Shown: one piece after another, positions 26,637-35,596 of the stretch
Layout of the letters: every line of letters begins with the position of its first letter
Position numbering within the stretch: position 1 is the first letter of the stretch
Source: Methylosinus sp. PW1
GTDB lineage: Bacteria > Pseudomonadota > Alphaproteobacteria > Rhizobiales > Beijerinckiaceae
Length of the DNA stretch: 64,000 nucleotides
Assembly (NCBI RefSeq): GCF_000745215.1
Contig: NZ_JQNK01000008.1
Span: 558,001-622,000 of the forward strand
Reading direction: 5' to 3'
The notes under the pieces: generated by a model
Databases searched by the model: none
Told to the model about the DNA's origin: nothing
What the model saw: only the letters and a program-made list of their open reading frames with translations
Translations under genes and position numbers: made by a program

Positions 26637-27227
26637 ATGGCGCAAAAGCACCACATCACCGTCGCCGATCTTCTTCCGCCGGACGAATACGCCAAGGTGC
26701 GCGTCGAGAGCCGTCGCCGCATCGCCGCGCGCAAGCGCGATCGCCGCGTCGAGGTCGGGCCTTTCGTGACCTTTTATTTCGAGGATTTCGAGACGATCTG
26801 GCTGCAGATCCAGGAGATGATCCACATAGAGAAGGGGACGCTCGAGCAGGCGCCGAGCGAGATCGCCGCCTATGAGCCGCTGATCCCCAAGGGCCGCGAG
26901 TTGGTCGCCACTTTCATGATCGAGATCGACGATCCGCTGCGCCGCAAGCGCGTGTTGGACACGCTGGGCGCGATAGAGGAGACCGCCTTCATCGAATTGG
27001 GCGGCGAGCGCATCGCCGGCGTCGCCGAGGCGGACCAAGACCGCACCAGGGAGGACGGCAAGGCCTCCGCCGTGCAATTCGTGCATTTTCCCTTCACCGA
27101 CGCCCAGGTCGCAGCTTTTCGCGAGCCGGGAGCGCGCGCGCTGATCGGCTTCACGCATCAGAATTACGGGCATATCGCGGTGATGCCGGAGGCGGTGCGG
27201 GCGGAGCTGGCGGGGGATTTTGCGTGA
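26637..27227 (+). CDS. DUF3501 family protein
   Basis: A 196-residue protein from ATG 26637 (GGAG six bases before). It shows the family pattern ITVADLLPPDEYAKVRVESR, VGPFVTFYFEDFETIWLQIQEM and ELVATFMIEIDDPLRRKRVL, and ends with FTHQNYGHIAVMPEAVRAEL. DUF3501 genes almost always follow a rubrerythrin and a CCG Fe-S protein, as here. The function is not established; given the partners, an accessory role in peroxide detoxification or in assembling the Fe-S enzyme is plausible. No cysteines are seen, so it is not itself a cluster protein. Confidence 0.9.
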   Translation: MAQKHHITVADLLPPDEYAKVRVESRRRIAARKRDRRVEVGPFVTFYFEDFETIWLQIQEMIHIEKGTLEQAPSEIAAYEPLIPKGRELVATFMIEIDDPLRRKRVLDTLGAIEETAFIELGGERIAGVAEADQDRTREDGKASAVQFVHFPFTDAQVAAFREPGARALIGFTHQNYGHIAVMPEAVRAELAGDFA

Positions 27228-27463
27228 TCTGCTCTCGCGTGAGGGGGACTGCGGCGGTCGCGCGACATTGACTTCGATCCGAGACCGGGGAAGCGCCCAA
27301 TCCTATCGACAAACCGCGCAAATCCCGAGGTCTGGCGCGCGGCTCGATGCTCGGGCGGATGAGGCGGCGGCCGCACCTCGTTCGAGAGTCTCGCGGACGC
27401 ATTTTCTACCGAAGCGGTTTATGCATCCGCATTGAAGATGCGTTTCTCAGAAGGAGCCGCGCA

Positions 27464-27823
27464 ATGAGCTATGTCGATGGTTACGTGATTCCCGTGCCCG
27501 CGGAAAATAAGGACGTCTACAAGAAGATGGCCCTGCGCGCCTGGCCGGTCTTCAAAGAGTTCGGGGCCATGCATCTCGTCGAATGTTGGGGTGACGACAT
27601 CCATGACGGCAAGCTCACCGACTTCAAGCGCGCCGTTGCGGCGCAATCCGGCGAGCAGGTGGTTTTCTCTTGGGTCGTCTGGCCGTCGAAGGACGTTCGC
27701 GACGCCGCCCACAAGAAAATATTTGAGGATCCGCGCATGAAATCGCTCGGCGACATGCCATTCGACGGCAAGCGCATGATCATCGGCGGCTTCGACATTC
27801 TGGTTGAGGAGAGCGCAGGCTAA
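27464..27823 (+). CDS. DUF1428 family protein
   Basis: A 119-residue protein from ATG 27464 with AAGGAG upstream. It begins MSYVDGYVIPVPAENKDVY, with FKEFGAMHLVECWGDDI in the middle and MPFDGKRMIIGGFDILVE at the end, all characteristic of DUF1428, a ferredoxin-like (dimeric alpha-beta barrel) fold. The function is unknown; relatives may bind small molecules or act in stress responses. It stands alone. The 235 bp upstream contain no other convincing gene. Confidence 0.88.
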   Translation: MSYVDGYVIPVPAENKDVYKKMALRAWPVFKEFGAMHLVECWGDDIHDGKLTDFKRAVAAQSGEQVVFSWVVWPSKDVRDAAHKKIFEDPRMKSLGDMPFDGKRMIIGGFDILVEESAG

Positions 27824-28124
27824 CGCCGGCCGGCCGCGCGCGCGACCTTCGGGCGCTCGACGCATTGGCCACTGTGGCCGGCGTCTTTGCCGGATCGCTG
27901 CGGTGGCGGCGCCTCCTCGTCGGCGCGGTCGGCGCCTTGCGACGCAGGCTCGGCGGAGCGGCGTGGGCGCGGGTCGATCGGCTCTCGGGCGTCGTCCGCG
28001 CCGGCATCGGCGTCGATGTCGCAGCTTCGGCTGAGCCGGGCCGGCGCGTCAGGCGACTCTGGCCTTATTCGGCGAATGCCCTTAAAGGGCGTGGCGAGCT
28101 TCCACCGTTCAGCGAGCCTGAAAC
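27824..28124. other. Intergenic region, nothing recognised
   Basis: The 301 bp between DUF1428 and prfC are very GC-rich with only Arg/Pro-rich chance frames on both strands. GCCCTTAAAGGGC at 28078-28090 is a small palindrome close to the prfC start. I see no gene. Confidence 0.4.
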
Positions 28125-29720
28125 TTGACCAACCCTTCCGCCGACCCCGTCTCGCGGCGGCGCACCTTCGCCATCATCTCCCACCCGGACGCGGGCAAGA
28201 CCACGCTGACCGAGAAGCTTCTGCTGTTCGGCGGCGCGATTCAGCTCGCCGGCGCGGTGAAGGCCAAGCGCAACGCCCAGCAGACGCGCTCCGATTGGAT
28301 GAGCATAGAACGCGAGCGCGGCATTTCCGTCGTCACCTCGGTGATGACCTTCGAATATGGCGATTGCGTCTTCAACCTGCTCGACACGCCGGGCCATGAG
28401 GACTTTTCGGAAGACACCTATCGCACGCTCTCCGCCGTGGACGCGGCGGTGATGGTGATCGACGCCGCCAAGGGCATAGAAGCGCGCACGCGAAAGCTCT
28501 TCGAAGTGTGCCGGCTGCGCGACATTCCAATCGTCACCTTCATCAACAAGCTCGATCGCGAGGGGCGCGATCCCTTCTCGCTGCTCGACGAGATCGAGAA
28601 GACGCTGGCGCTCGACACCGCGCCCGTCACCTGGCCGATCGGCTCCGGCCGCAGCTTCGCCGGCACCTACTGCTTCGCGACGAAATCCGTGCGCAAGATC
28701 GACGCCGACACCGAGCCGATGACCGTCTCCGGCCTCGACGATCCGGCGCTGCTCGCGCTGCTGCCGGCGCATGAGGCGGACGCTTGGCTGGAAGAGGCGA
28801 TGCTCGCCGAGGAAGGCTGCAAGAAGTTCGAGCTCGCGGCGTTTCGCCAGGGGCATTTGACGCCGGTTTTCTTCGGCAGCGCTCTGCGCAATTTCGGCGT
28901 GCGCGATCTCATCGACGCAATGGCCGAATATGCGCCCTCGCCGCGCGGGCAGGACGCCGACAAGCGCCATGTCGAGGCCAAGGAGCCGAAGATGGCCGGC
29001 TTCGTGTTCAAGATTCAGGCGAATATGGACCCGAACCATCGCGACCGCATCGCCTTCATGCGCGTCTGCTCGGGCAAGCTCTCGCGCGGCATGAAGGCGA
29101 AGATCGTGCGCACGGGCAAGACCATCTCGCTCAATGCGCCGCAATTCTTCTTCGCGCGCGACCGCTCCATCGCCGATGAAGCCTATGCGGGCGATGTGGT
29201 GGGCATTCCCAATCACGGCATTTTGCGCATCGGCGACACGCTCACCGAGGGCGAGGAGATTTCCTTCCGCGGCGTGCCGAGCTTCGCGCCGGAAATTCTG
29301 CGCCGCATCGTCATCTCCGACGCGATGAAGGCCAAGAAGCTGCGCGAGGCGCTGCGCCAGCTCGCCGAGGAGGGCGTGGTGCAGCTGTTTCTGCCCAATG
29401 ACGGCTCCGGCGCGCTGGTCGGCGTCGTCGGCGCGCTGCAGCTCGATGTGCTGGCGACGCGGCTCGAGGCCGAATATGGGCTGGAGACGAAATACGAGAC
29501 CTCGCGCTTCGGCATATGCCGCTGGATAACCTCGCAGGACCCGATCGCGCTGAAGAGCTTCGTCGACTCGCACGGCTCCTCCATGGCGGAGGACATAGAC
29601 GGCGCGCCCGTGTTCATGTCGTCTAGCGAGTTCCAGCTGCGCTATGACGCGGAGCGGCATCCGGCGATCGTGTTCTCGGATGTGAAGGATTATCAGAAGG
29701 GCGGGGCGGGGAAGGGGTGA
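28125..29720 (+). CDS. prfC: Peptide chain release factor 3
   Basis: GTPase that removes RF1/RF2 from the ribosome after termination. The 531-residue protein starts at TTG 28125. G motifs: HPDAGKTTL at residues 20-28, ERERGISV (switch I), DTPGHEDF near residue 87 and NKLD near residue 141. Domain II and the RF3-specific C-terminal region follow (FGICRWITSQDP, then FSDVKDYQK at the end). The TTG start is unusual but the next Met is well inside the GTPase domain (MSIERERGI), so no other start fits. It ends 56 bp before the parD gene. Confidence 0.96.
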   Translation: MTNPSADPVSRRRTFAIISHPDAGKTTLTEKLLLFGGAIQLAGAVKAKRNAQQTRSDWMSIERERGISVVTSVMTFEYGDCVFNLLDTPGHEDFSEDTYRTLSAVDAAVMVIDAAKGIEARTRKLFEVCRLRDIPIVTFINKLDREGRDPFSLLDEIEKTLALDTAPVTWPIGSGRSFAGTYCFATKSVRKIDADTEPMTVSGLDDPALLALLPAHEADAWLEEAMLAEEGCKKFELAAFRQGHLTPVFFGSALRNFGVRDLIDAMAEYAPSPRGQDADKRHVEAKEPKMAGFVFKIQANMDPNHRDRIAFMRVCSGKLSRGMKAKIVRTGKTISLNAPQFFFARDRSIADEAYAGDVVGIPNHGILRIGDTLTEGEEISFRGVPSFAPEILRRIVISDAMKAKKLREALRQLAEEGVVQLFLPNDGSGALVGVVGALQLDVLATRLEAEYGLETKYETSRFGICRWITSQDPIALKSFVDSHGSSMAEDIDGAPVFMSSSEFQLRYDAERHPAIVFSDVKDYQKGGAGKG

Positions 29721-29776
29721 GCGCTCCCTGTCGCCTGCGGCGCGATCGTGTTACAATTTTCGCGAGGAGAGCGCGG

Positions 29777-30058
29777 ATGGCGAATGTCGAAAAGCGGAGC
29801 TTCAGCCTGCCGACCGAGAATTTGGCCTTTATCGAGGCGAAGGTCTCCGCCGGAGACTATGCTTCGGAGAGCGACGTGATCCGCGCGGCGCTTTCCGCCT
29901 TGCAGGAGCGGGACGCCGCCGTCGAGCGATGGCTACGGGAAGACGTTGCGCCCGTTTATGACTCCATGCGCGCCGAGCCGGACCGCGCCGTCTCTATCGA
30001 CTCGGTATTCGACGAGGTGAGGGCGCGTCATGCGCTTCGATCGAAGGATCGCGGTTGA
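29777..30058 (+). CDS. parD: Type II antitoxin, ParD-like (second system)
   Basis: A 93-residue ribbon-helix-helix antitoxin from ATG 29777 (GAGGAGA just upstream). The RHH reads KRSFSLPTENLAFIEAKVSAG then YASESDVIRAALSALQ, and the C-terminal arm ends VRARHALRSKDRG. The gene is complete, but its 3' third lies in the first copy of a 166-bp tandem duplication. The adjoining toxin frame is therefore broken and the intact toxin begins 162 bp further on instead of overlapping the stop. It is not closely similar to the ParD at 4238. Confidence 0.88.
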   Translation: MANVEKRSFSLPTENLAFIEAKVSAGDYASESDVIRAALSALQERDAAVERWLREDVAPVYDSMRAEPDRAVSIDSVFDEVRARHALRSKDRG

Positions 30059-30290
30059 GACGGCGAGCGATCGTTTTCTCGCCAGAAGCGCGCGACGACA
30101 TTCTGCAGATTTACGATTGGATAGTGACTCCATGCGCGCCGAGCCGGACCGCGCCGTCTCTATCGACTCGGTATTCGACGAGGTGAGGGCGCGTCATGCG
30201 CTTCGATCGAAGGATCGCGGTTGAGACGGCGAGCGATCGTTTTCTCGCCAGAAGCGCGCGACGACATTCTGCAGATTTACGATTGGATAG
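29959..30290 (+). repeat. Perfect 166-bp tandem duplication within the parDE operon
   Basis: Bases 29959-30124 are repeated without any mismatch at 30125-30290, and the two copies abut. The unit spans the last 33 codons of parD and the first 23 codons of parE. Because 166 is not a multiple of three, the first parE copy shifts out of frame at the junction. The flanking bases on either side differ, so the borders are exact. Confidence 0.97.
30055..30186 (+). pseudogene. Truncated parE created by the tandem duplication
   Basis: The original toxin start (TTG overlapping the parD TGA) is followed by 23 normal ParE codons ending at IYDWI. The frame then enters the second repeat copy in the wrong register and stops at 30184-30186. 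The 43-residue product lacks most of the toxin fold. It may be translated by coupling to parD but should be inactive. Confidence 0.85.
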
Positions 30291-30523
30291 AAGAAAGGGC
30301 CGGCTCGGACGTCGCGCTCGCCTATATCGGCCGGCTCGAAACCTATTGCCGGGGTTTCGATATGGCGTCCGAAAGAGGGCGTCGCAGAGATGATCTGCGG
30401 CCTGGACTTCGTGCGGTCGGTTTCGAGCGGCGCGTGACGATCGCCTTTTTCGTCGAGGAAGAGCGCGTCACTATCCTCCGCCTGTTCTACGGCGGTAAGG
30501 ACTGGGAGGTCGCTCTGGCCTGA
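30221..30523 (+). CDS. parE: Type II toxin, ParE-like (second system, intact copy)
   Basis: A 100-residue ParE/RelE-type toxin starting at a TTG that overlaps the stop of a 30-codon parD fragment (30132-30224) retained in the second repeat. The fold pattern is complete: IVFSPEARDDILQIYDWIEE, ALAYIGRLETYCRGF, RRRDDLRPGLRAVGFERRVTIAFF and VTILRLFYGGKDWE. The parD fragment offers an ATG at 30132 and would restore stop-start coupling locally. The toxin is now separated by 162 bp from the functional antitoxin. That could change the toxin:antitoxin ratio unless the fragment is translated. Confidence 0.88.
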   Translation: MRRRAIVFSPEARDDILQIYDWIEERAGSDVALAYIGRLETYCRGFDMASERGRRRDDLRPGLRAVGFERRVTIAFFVEEERVTILRLFYGGKDWEVALA

Positions 30524-30603
30524 CGATCCTCGCCACGGCCAAGCGAGACAATCCGTTCACCTTCGCCTATGCTGCCCGATCGCAAGAGCAGGAGCACCGA
30601 CCC

Positions 30604-30987
30604 ATGTCCGAGGCGTCGTCCGGCCTCAATCTCGATCCGATCGGCGAGGATTTCATCCTGAGCCGGAAAGGCGACGATGGCGTGACGGCCAAAATCGTCC
30701 TCACCGCCGCCGATATTCTCGACTTGACCCGCTCCGCCCTGGCGCTGCGCGAGAAAGACCTTGCCGAGCGGCAGCCGGCCAGCGGCGAGGTCGAGGCCGT
30801 GCTGGCGACGCCGGTCGAGTCGATCGCGGTGCATCGGGAGATGCTCGGCGACAATCTGCTGCTCACCCTCGTCTCACCGGACGGCAATCGGCTCGCCTTC
30901 GCGCTTCCCTCGGCGGTCGCGGGCGATCTCGTGGAGCGGCTGGTGGGCGTTCTGGAGACGCGAGGGGCCGCGCCGGCCCGGCAGTGA
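30604..30987 (+). CDS. Hypothetical protein
   Basis: A 127-residue acidic cytoplasmic protein from ATG 30604, with AGGAG 8 bases upstream. It seems to be a compact alpha-beta protein: strand DFILSRKGDDGVTAKIVLTA, helix DILDLTRSALALREKDLA, strand LLLTLVSPDGNRLAFALP, helix AVAGDLVERLVGVLE. I do not recognise the family, and it has no Cys, membrane segment or signal peptide. It lies between the parDE remnant and a convergent small secreted protein. Confidence 0.6.
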   Translation: MSEASSGLNLDPIGEDFILSRKGDDGVTAKIVLTAADILDLTRSALALREKDLAERQPASGEVEAVLATPVESIAVHREMLGDNLLLTLVSPDGNRLAFALPSAVAGDLVERLVGVLETRGAAPARQ

Positions 30988-30998
30988 GCCTTTCGCCC

Positions 30999-31325
30999 TC
31001 AGGGCGAGACGCGATATTCCTCGGTGAGATCGCCGCGGATCAGCGTGACGATCTTCTCCGTTCCCGAGCGGAGCCAGCGCGCGTGGCAGATTTTCGGCCC
31101 GCACAGAACCTCGGGGAAGCGATAGAGCGGCTTGCCGGAGGGGAGCTTGAGGCCGAAGCCGGCGTCCGGCCTCCAGCCCTGCGCAGCGAGCTGGTCGCGA
31201 AACTCCCGATAGATCGGCAATTGCGAGAAATCGGCGTCCTGCGCGACCGCCGCTCCCGACAGGAAAACGAAGAGCGAGCCGGCGCAGGCGAGCGTCGCGC
31301 GCCGACCGGAGCTGGAGGAATTCAT
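30999..31325 (-). CDS. Hypothetical small secreted protein
   Basis: A 108-residue protein from ATG 31323-31325. A signal peptide ends near GAAVAQ (residue about 28). The mature part DADFSQLPIYREFRDQLAAQ is followed by GWRPDAGFG and then a Cys pair, LCGPKICHARW, that could form a disulfide in the periplasm. The C-terminus RGDLTEEYRVSP is polar. No family is recognised. Convergent with the hypothetical gene at 30604 and downstream of the phosphoesterase, but separated from it by a terminator. Confidence 0.7.
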   Translation of the reverse strand: MNSSSSGRRATLACAGSLFVFLSGAAVAQDADFSQLPIYREFRDQLAAQGWRPDAGFGLKLPSGKPLYRFPEVLCGPKICHARWLRSGTEKIVTLIRGDLTEEYRVSP

Positions 31326-31433
31326 CTTGACGAGCCCCCTCTGCGGCGCGGGCGAACGGGCCGGCGCCGCAGGCTTCATCGCATGATCGCGCGGCTCTGA
31401 AAAGTTCGACGCGACTTTCGTGACTAAAGATGA

Positions 31434-31461
31434 AAACGGCCCCGCTCGCGCGGGGCCGTTT
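31434..31461 (-). terminator. Rho-independent terminator after the phosphoesterase gene
   Basis: AAACGGCCCCG and CGGGGCCGTTT form a perfect 11-bp stem around CTCGCG, 18 bp beyond the stop of the minus-strand gene. A short TTTT stretch follows on that strand. Confidence 0.85.
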
Positions 31462-31478
31462 CTCGTCGGTCGCGTCGC

Positions 31479-33227
31479 TCAGCGCTCGGCGGCTTCCAGC
31501 GCCCGCGCGAGGCTATGGACCTCCTCGTCGCGCGAGCCGAGCGGGGCGAGATGGTGGCGCTCCTCGATCAGCTTCAGGATCGAGGTCGTGTCGTAATTTG
31601 CATGATCCACCCCGGAGCGATCGAAGCGCTTGGAGATCAGCAGCGCCGGAATGCGCGTGCCGGGACCCCAGCGATCATGTGCGCCGCCGCCGATCTGATG
31701 GCCGTGGCCGTGATGATGCTGCTCTCCTTCCGCCACCTGCTCGGTCTGATAGGGCGGCGGCGGCACATGGTCCCAAGAGCCGCCGAATTCGTCATAGGTG
31801 ACGATGATCAGCGTCTCGCGCCCATCCGGGCCGTTGATAATGGAGTCGATCAGATCGACGAGATGCGAGCTGCCGTCCGACTCGCTGGCGTAGCCGGGAT
31901 GCTCGTTCTCCGCGCCGATCGGCTTCACGAAGCTGACGGGCTTGAGCCGGCCGGTCTTGGCGAGCTGGACGAACTCCGCCTCGTCGCGCAGATGATCGCG
32001 GCGCGCCGCCGCGCCCGGCGCATAGGCCTTGAAATAGTTGAACGGCTGATGGTGGAACTGGAACAGCTTGTCCGGGCAATTCGGAAAGACCGCCGTCGCC
32101 AGCGCGTTCGGATCGGCGCAGCTCGTCCCGGCGCCATTGGTCCAGCCCGGCGCGCCGATGTCGCCATTGGCGTTGGACCAACCGCCCGAATACCAGGCCC
32201 AGTCGATCCCATGCGCGGAGAGACGATCGCCGATCGTCGGATTTTCCAGCGGCGGCAGGCGCTTCGCATCCGCGGTTCCGGGCGCGTAGGGCTGATAATA
32301 AGGCTGGATCGTATTGATCGCGAAATCGCCACAGGCGACATTCGCAGGCGTCGCCGGACGTCCCGAGGGCGGATTGCAGGAGGCGGTCAGCGGCGCATCC
32401 TTGGCGGAAGAGCCGAGCAGATTCGTATAGAGCGCGGTGCTCGCCGCCATGCCATTGGCGTCGACCACGGAATGGAGGTCGTTCCCGCTCGCGTCATTGA
32501 GCGCATTGGCGAAGACCGGCGTCGCCGCGGCGATCAGCCATTGGTGATTGAGGAAGGAGCCGCCGAAGGCCGATTGGAAGAAATGATCGGCGATGACGTA
32601 ATGCGGCGCGCCATGCTTGTGGAGCGCGGCATAGATCGGCAGCTTGGTGGTGTCGTAATAGCCCATGGAGAGGCCGGCGGCGTCGCTGCCCGTCACATAA
32701 CGATTCTGCTTGCCGCCATTGATCTGGAACTGCTCGCTGTAATAGCGATGCACGAGATCGCGCGTGCAGCCGCCGGTGAGGGCGCCGGCCGCATTCTTCA
32801 GCACGCCATTCGCGGCGGAGACGCCGGGCGCCGGACAGGTCTTGTCGGTCGCGGCGATATAATCGTCGATCTCGAAGGGCTTGTTCTGAAAGGCGCTCCC
32901 GAAGGAGGTCGCGCCGGTCGCATCCGTGCAGCTCGTCGCCAGCGGCGACGGCGAGGCGAGATTCACATCGTTTTGCAGCAGGCAGGAATAGGCGGTGGTC
33001 CCGTCGGCGCGGACCTGCTCGGTGTGCGCGGCGTCGGCGAAGTGCAGTCCCTGCACCGGCTCTCCATTCACAGCGCCCCACAGGCCGAACAGATTGTCGA
33101 AGCTGTGGTTTTCCTGGTAGATGACGACGATATGTTTGAATTCATGCAGAGATTCTGAGCTGGCGGGAGTCGCGGACGCCGCGCAGGCGAGGGCCGCGAG
33201 GCCGCCGATCGAGTTTTTCAGGAACAT
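31479..33227 (-). CDS. Secreted phosphoesterase (phospholipase C / acid phosphatase family)
   Basis: A 582-residue protein from ATG 33225-33227. A signal peptide runs to about residue 23 (ASATPASSES). The start of the domain reads HIVVIYQENHSFDNLFGLWG with the metal-binding Glu-Asn pair. Later regions include HYVIADHFFQSAFGGSFLNHQW and ETLIIVTYDEFGGSWDHVPPP, with Asp, Glu, Asp and His ligands. This is the alkaline-phosphatase-superfamily phosphoesterase family (PLC, AcpA). It probably cleaves phosphodiesters or phosphomonoesters in the periplasm or outside. A His-rich stretch (EQHHHGHGHQIGG) near the end is notable. Phosphate-regulated expression would be typical, but no pho box was recognised. 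Confidence 0.88.
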   Translation of the reverse strand: MFLKNSIGGLAALACAASATPASSESLHEFKHIVVIYQENHSFDNLFGLWGAVNGEPVQGLHFADAAHTEQVRADGTTAYSCLLQNDVNLASPSPLATSCTDATGATSFGSAFQNKPFEIDDYIAATDKTCPAPGVSAANGVLKNAAGALTGGCTRDLVHRYYSEQFQINGGKQNRYVTGSDAAGLSMGYYDTTKLPIYAALHKHGAPHYVIADHFFQSAFGGSFLNHQWLIAAATPVFANALNDASGNDLHSVVDANGMAASTALYTNLLGSSAKDAPLTASCNPPSGRPATPANVACGDFAINTIQPYYQPYAPGTADAKRLPPLENPTIGDRLSAHGIDWAWYSGGWSNANGDIGAPGWTNGAGTSCADPNALATAVFPNCPDKLFQFHHQPFNYFKAYAPGAAARRDHLRDEAEFVQLAKTGRLKPVSFVKPIGAENEHPGYASESDGSSHLVDLIDSIINGPDGRETLIIVTYDEFGGSWDHVPPPPYQTEQVAEGEQHHHGHGHQIGGGAHDRWGPGTRIPALLISKRFDRSGVDHANYDTTSILKLIEERHHLAPLGSRDEEVHSLARALEAAER

Positions 33228-33629
33228 TTTGCAGCCCCCTAATTTGGCGGGGCGGACGCTAGCGAGGCGACATATCGGGTCGATGACGGTCGCGGAGACG
33301 CTTCGATCGCCTGCGATGCGCCGGAAACGGGAGCGAATTGGCCGGCGCCGCGACAAACTCCGTCCCCGCGTCGGTTGCGCCTCTTTTCGTCCCTGCGAGA
33401 GCGTGATAAGCGAACCCTCACACCGATGCGCGAGCGCGCATTCTGCGGCCGGATTTCGATCGGCCGAGAGAATCTTGCGCTGAAAACGGGAGCTCGAGGC
33501 CGTTTCGGGATCGCCGTTTCCGGCGTCCCCGAGCGAAACCTCGCTTCCCGCGAACGGCTCCGCCCGAAGGCGCGGGCGAGCCGGGAGCCGCCGTCACTTG
33601 CCGCGCCTTGTCTCGATAGAGGATGCTAA
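33228..33629. other. Intergenic region between phosphoesterase and glyA
   Basis: The 402-bp divergent spacer has no convincing gene; frames on both strands are Arg-rich. It should contain the promoters of both genes. Small palindromes such as GATGCGCGAGCGCGCATTC near 33424-33442 and CCGGATTTCGATCGGCC near 33450 are visible. I could not recognise a riboswitch. Confidence 0.4.
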
Positions 33630-34904
33630 ATGAGCCAATCCGCTTTCTTCACTGCCTCGCTCGCCGATTCGGACCCTGATCTCGCCAAGGCCATCGGCCT
33701 CGAGCTCGGCCGTCAGCGCGACGAGATCGAGCTCATCGCCTCCGAGAACATCGTGTCCAAGGCGGTTCTGGAAGCGCAGGGCTCCGTCCTCACCAACAAA
33801 TATGCCGAAGGCTATCCTGGCAAGCGCTATTACGGCGGCTGCCAGTTCGTCGATATCGCCGAGAATCTGGCGATCGAGCGCGCCAAGCAGCTGTTCGGGG
33901 CCGGCTTCGCCAATGTGCAGCCCAATTCCGGCAGCCAGGCCAATCAGTCGGTCTTCCTCGCCCTCGCTCAGCCGGGCGACACGTTTCTCGGCCTCGATCT
34001 CGCCGCGGGCGGCCATCTGACGCATGGCTCGCCGGTCAATCTCTCCGGCAAATGGTTCAAGCCGATCCCCTATACGGTGCGCAAGGACGATCAGCGCATC
34101 GACATCGATCAAGTGGCGGCGCTCGCGGCCGAGCACAAGCCGAAGATCATCATCGCCGGCGGCTCGGGCTATTCGCGCATCTGGGATTTCGAGGCCTTCC
34201 GCAAGATCGCGGACAGCGTCGGGGCCTATTTCATGGTCGATATGGCGCATTTCGCCGGCCTCGTGGCCGCGGGCCTGCATCCCTCGCCCTTCCCGCATGC
34301 GCATGTGGTCACCAGCACCACGCACAAGACGCTGCGTGGCCCGCGCGGCGGCCTCGTGCTGACCAATGACGAGGAGATCGCCAAGAAGATCAATTCGGCG
34401 ATCTTCCCCGGCCTGCAGGGCGGCCCGCTGATGCATGTCATCGCCGGCAAGGCCGCGGCCTTCGGCGAGGCGCTGAAGCCGCAGTTCAAGGCCTATCAGC
34501 AGCAGGTGAAGGACAACGCCCAGACGCTGGCGCAGACGCTGGTCGACGCGGGTCTTGCGATCGTCTCCGGCGGCACCGACAACCATCTGATGCTCGTCGA
34601 CCTGCGTCCGAAGAAGCTGACCGGCAAGGCGGCGGAAGCGGCGCTCGGCCGCGCCCACATCACCTGCAACAAGAACGGCATTCCCTTCGATCCGGAGAAG
34701 CCCTTCGTCACCTCCGGCATTCGTCTCGGCTCGCCGGCCGCCACCTCGCGCGGCTTCGGCACGGCGGAGTTCAAGACGGTCGGCGGCTATATCGTCGAGG
34801 TGCTGGACGGTCTCGCCGCCAAGGGCGAGGCGGACAACGCTGCGACCGAAGCCGCGGTGAAGGAGAAAGTCCACGCGCTGACGGCGAAGTTCCCGATCTA
34901 TTGA
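33630..34904 (+). CDS. glyA: Serine hydroxymethyltransferase
   Basis: PLP enzyme that converts serine and tetrahydrofolate to glycine and methylene-THF. The 424-residue protein has [32 protein letters not shown] and the PLP-lysine motif [14 protein letters not shown] with Lys233. The usual C-terminal region [19 protein letters not shown] follows. In organisms with a serine cycle this enzyme is central to formaldehyde-carbon assimilation; otherwise it provides one-carbon units. The following repeat separates it from nrdR, and glyA-nrdR-rib order is conserved in the group. Confidence 0.97.
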   Translation: MSQSAFFTASLADSDPDLAKAIGLELGRQRDEIELIASENIVSKAVLEAQGSVLTNKYAEGYPGKRYYGGCQFVDIAENLAIERAKQLFGAGFANVQPNSGSQANQSVFLALAQPGDTFLGLDLAAGGHLTHGSPVNLSGKWFKPIPYTVRKDDQRIDIDQVAALAAEHKPKIIIAGGSGYSRIWDFEAFRKIADSVGAYFMVDMAHFAGLVAAGLHPSPFPHAHVVTSTTHKTLRGPRGGLVLTNDEEIAKKINSAIFPGLQGGPLMHVIAGKAAAFGEALKPQFKAYQQQVKDNAQTLAQTLVDAGLAIVSGGTDNHLMLVDLRPKKLTGKAAEAALGRAHITCNKNGIPFDPEKPFVTSGIRLGSPAATSRGFGTAEFKTVGGYIVEVLDGLAAKGEADNAATEAAVKEKVHALTAKFPIY

Positions 34905-34929
34905 TCGGGGCTTTCCGCTGGGCGCCGCC

Positions 34930-35047
34930 GTCCCTTCGCCCCGCTCGCGGGGAGAAGGCTAGGATGAGGGGCCGGGGGCTTTTCCCGCTGTGGCTCACGC
35001 CCCGAGCCCCTCACCCTGACCCTCTCCCCACAGGCGGGGAGAGGGAA
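34930..35047. repeat. Intergenic palindromic repeat, family B
   Basis: Arms CCTTCGCCCCGCTCGCGGGG...GGATGAGGGGC and GCCCCGAGCCCCTCACCCTG face each other, ending in CTCTCCCC-ACAGGCGGGGAGAGGG. The same element occurs at 45772-45897. It lies between glyA and nrdR. Confidence 0.8.
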
Positions 35048-35086
35048 GAGCGTCCCTCGCGGCAGCATCGGCGGTAAGGTGAGTCC

Positions 35087-35596
35087 ATGCGCTGTCCCTA
35101 TTGCGGCTCGCCCGACACGCAGGTGAAAGACTCCCGGCCGGCCGAGGATTCCTCCTCGATCCGGCGTCGGCGCGTCTGTCCCGGCTGCGGCGGCCGTTTC
35201 ACGACTTTCGAGCGCGTGCAGCTGCGCGAGCTGATCGTGGTCAAGAAATCGGGCCGCCGCGTGCCTTTCGATCGCGACAAGCTGATGCGCTCGCTGGAAA
35301 TCGCGCTGCGCAAGCGGCCCATCGACCCCGAGCGCGTCGAGCGCATGGTCAATGGCGTCGTGCGCCAGCTCGAGAGCTCCGGCGACACGGAGATCGAGAG
35401 CACGCAGATCGGCGAATTGGTGATCCAGGGCCTCAAAACGCTCGATGACGTAGCCTATGTGCGTTTCGCCTCCGTCTATCGCGATTTTCGCGAGATCGGC
35501 GATTTCCATGCGCTGATCGACGAATTGTCGCATAGCGAGGGCGAGCAGCGCGCGGATACGGTGGTGGACCCCGAAACCGCGCCGGGCGGGAGATGA
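35087..35596 (+). CDS. nrdR: Transcriptional repressor NrdR
   Basis: Represses ribonucleotide reductase genes in response to dATP/ATP. The 169-residue protein opens with the zinc ribbon [16 protein letters not shown] ... [16 protein letters not shown] (four Cys). The ATP-cone continues with [20 protein letters not shown] and [19 protein letters not shown]. The stop overlaps the ribD start (ATGA), so nrdR heads the riboflavin operon in this genome, as in many alphaproteobacteria. NrdR boxes would lie near nrd genes outside this window. Confidence 0.97.
   Translation: MRCPYCGSPDTQVKDSRPAEDSSSIRRRRVCPGCGGRFTTFERVQLRELIVVKKSGRRVPFDRDKLMRSLEIALRKRPIDPERVERMVNGVVRQLESSGDTEIESTQIGELVIQGLKTLDDVAYVRFASVYRDFREIGDFHALIDELSHSEGEQRADTVVDPETAPGGR

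Noticed and set aside
33375..33629. Possible 84-residue gene upstream of glyA
   Set aside because: Arg-rich, without ribosome site or family resemblance; overlaps the glyA leader.
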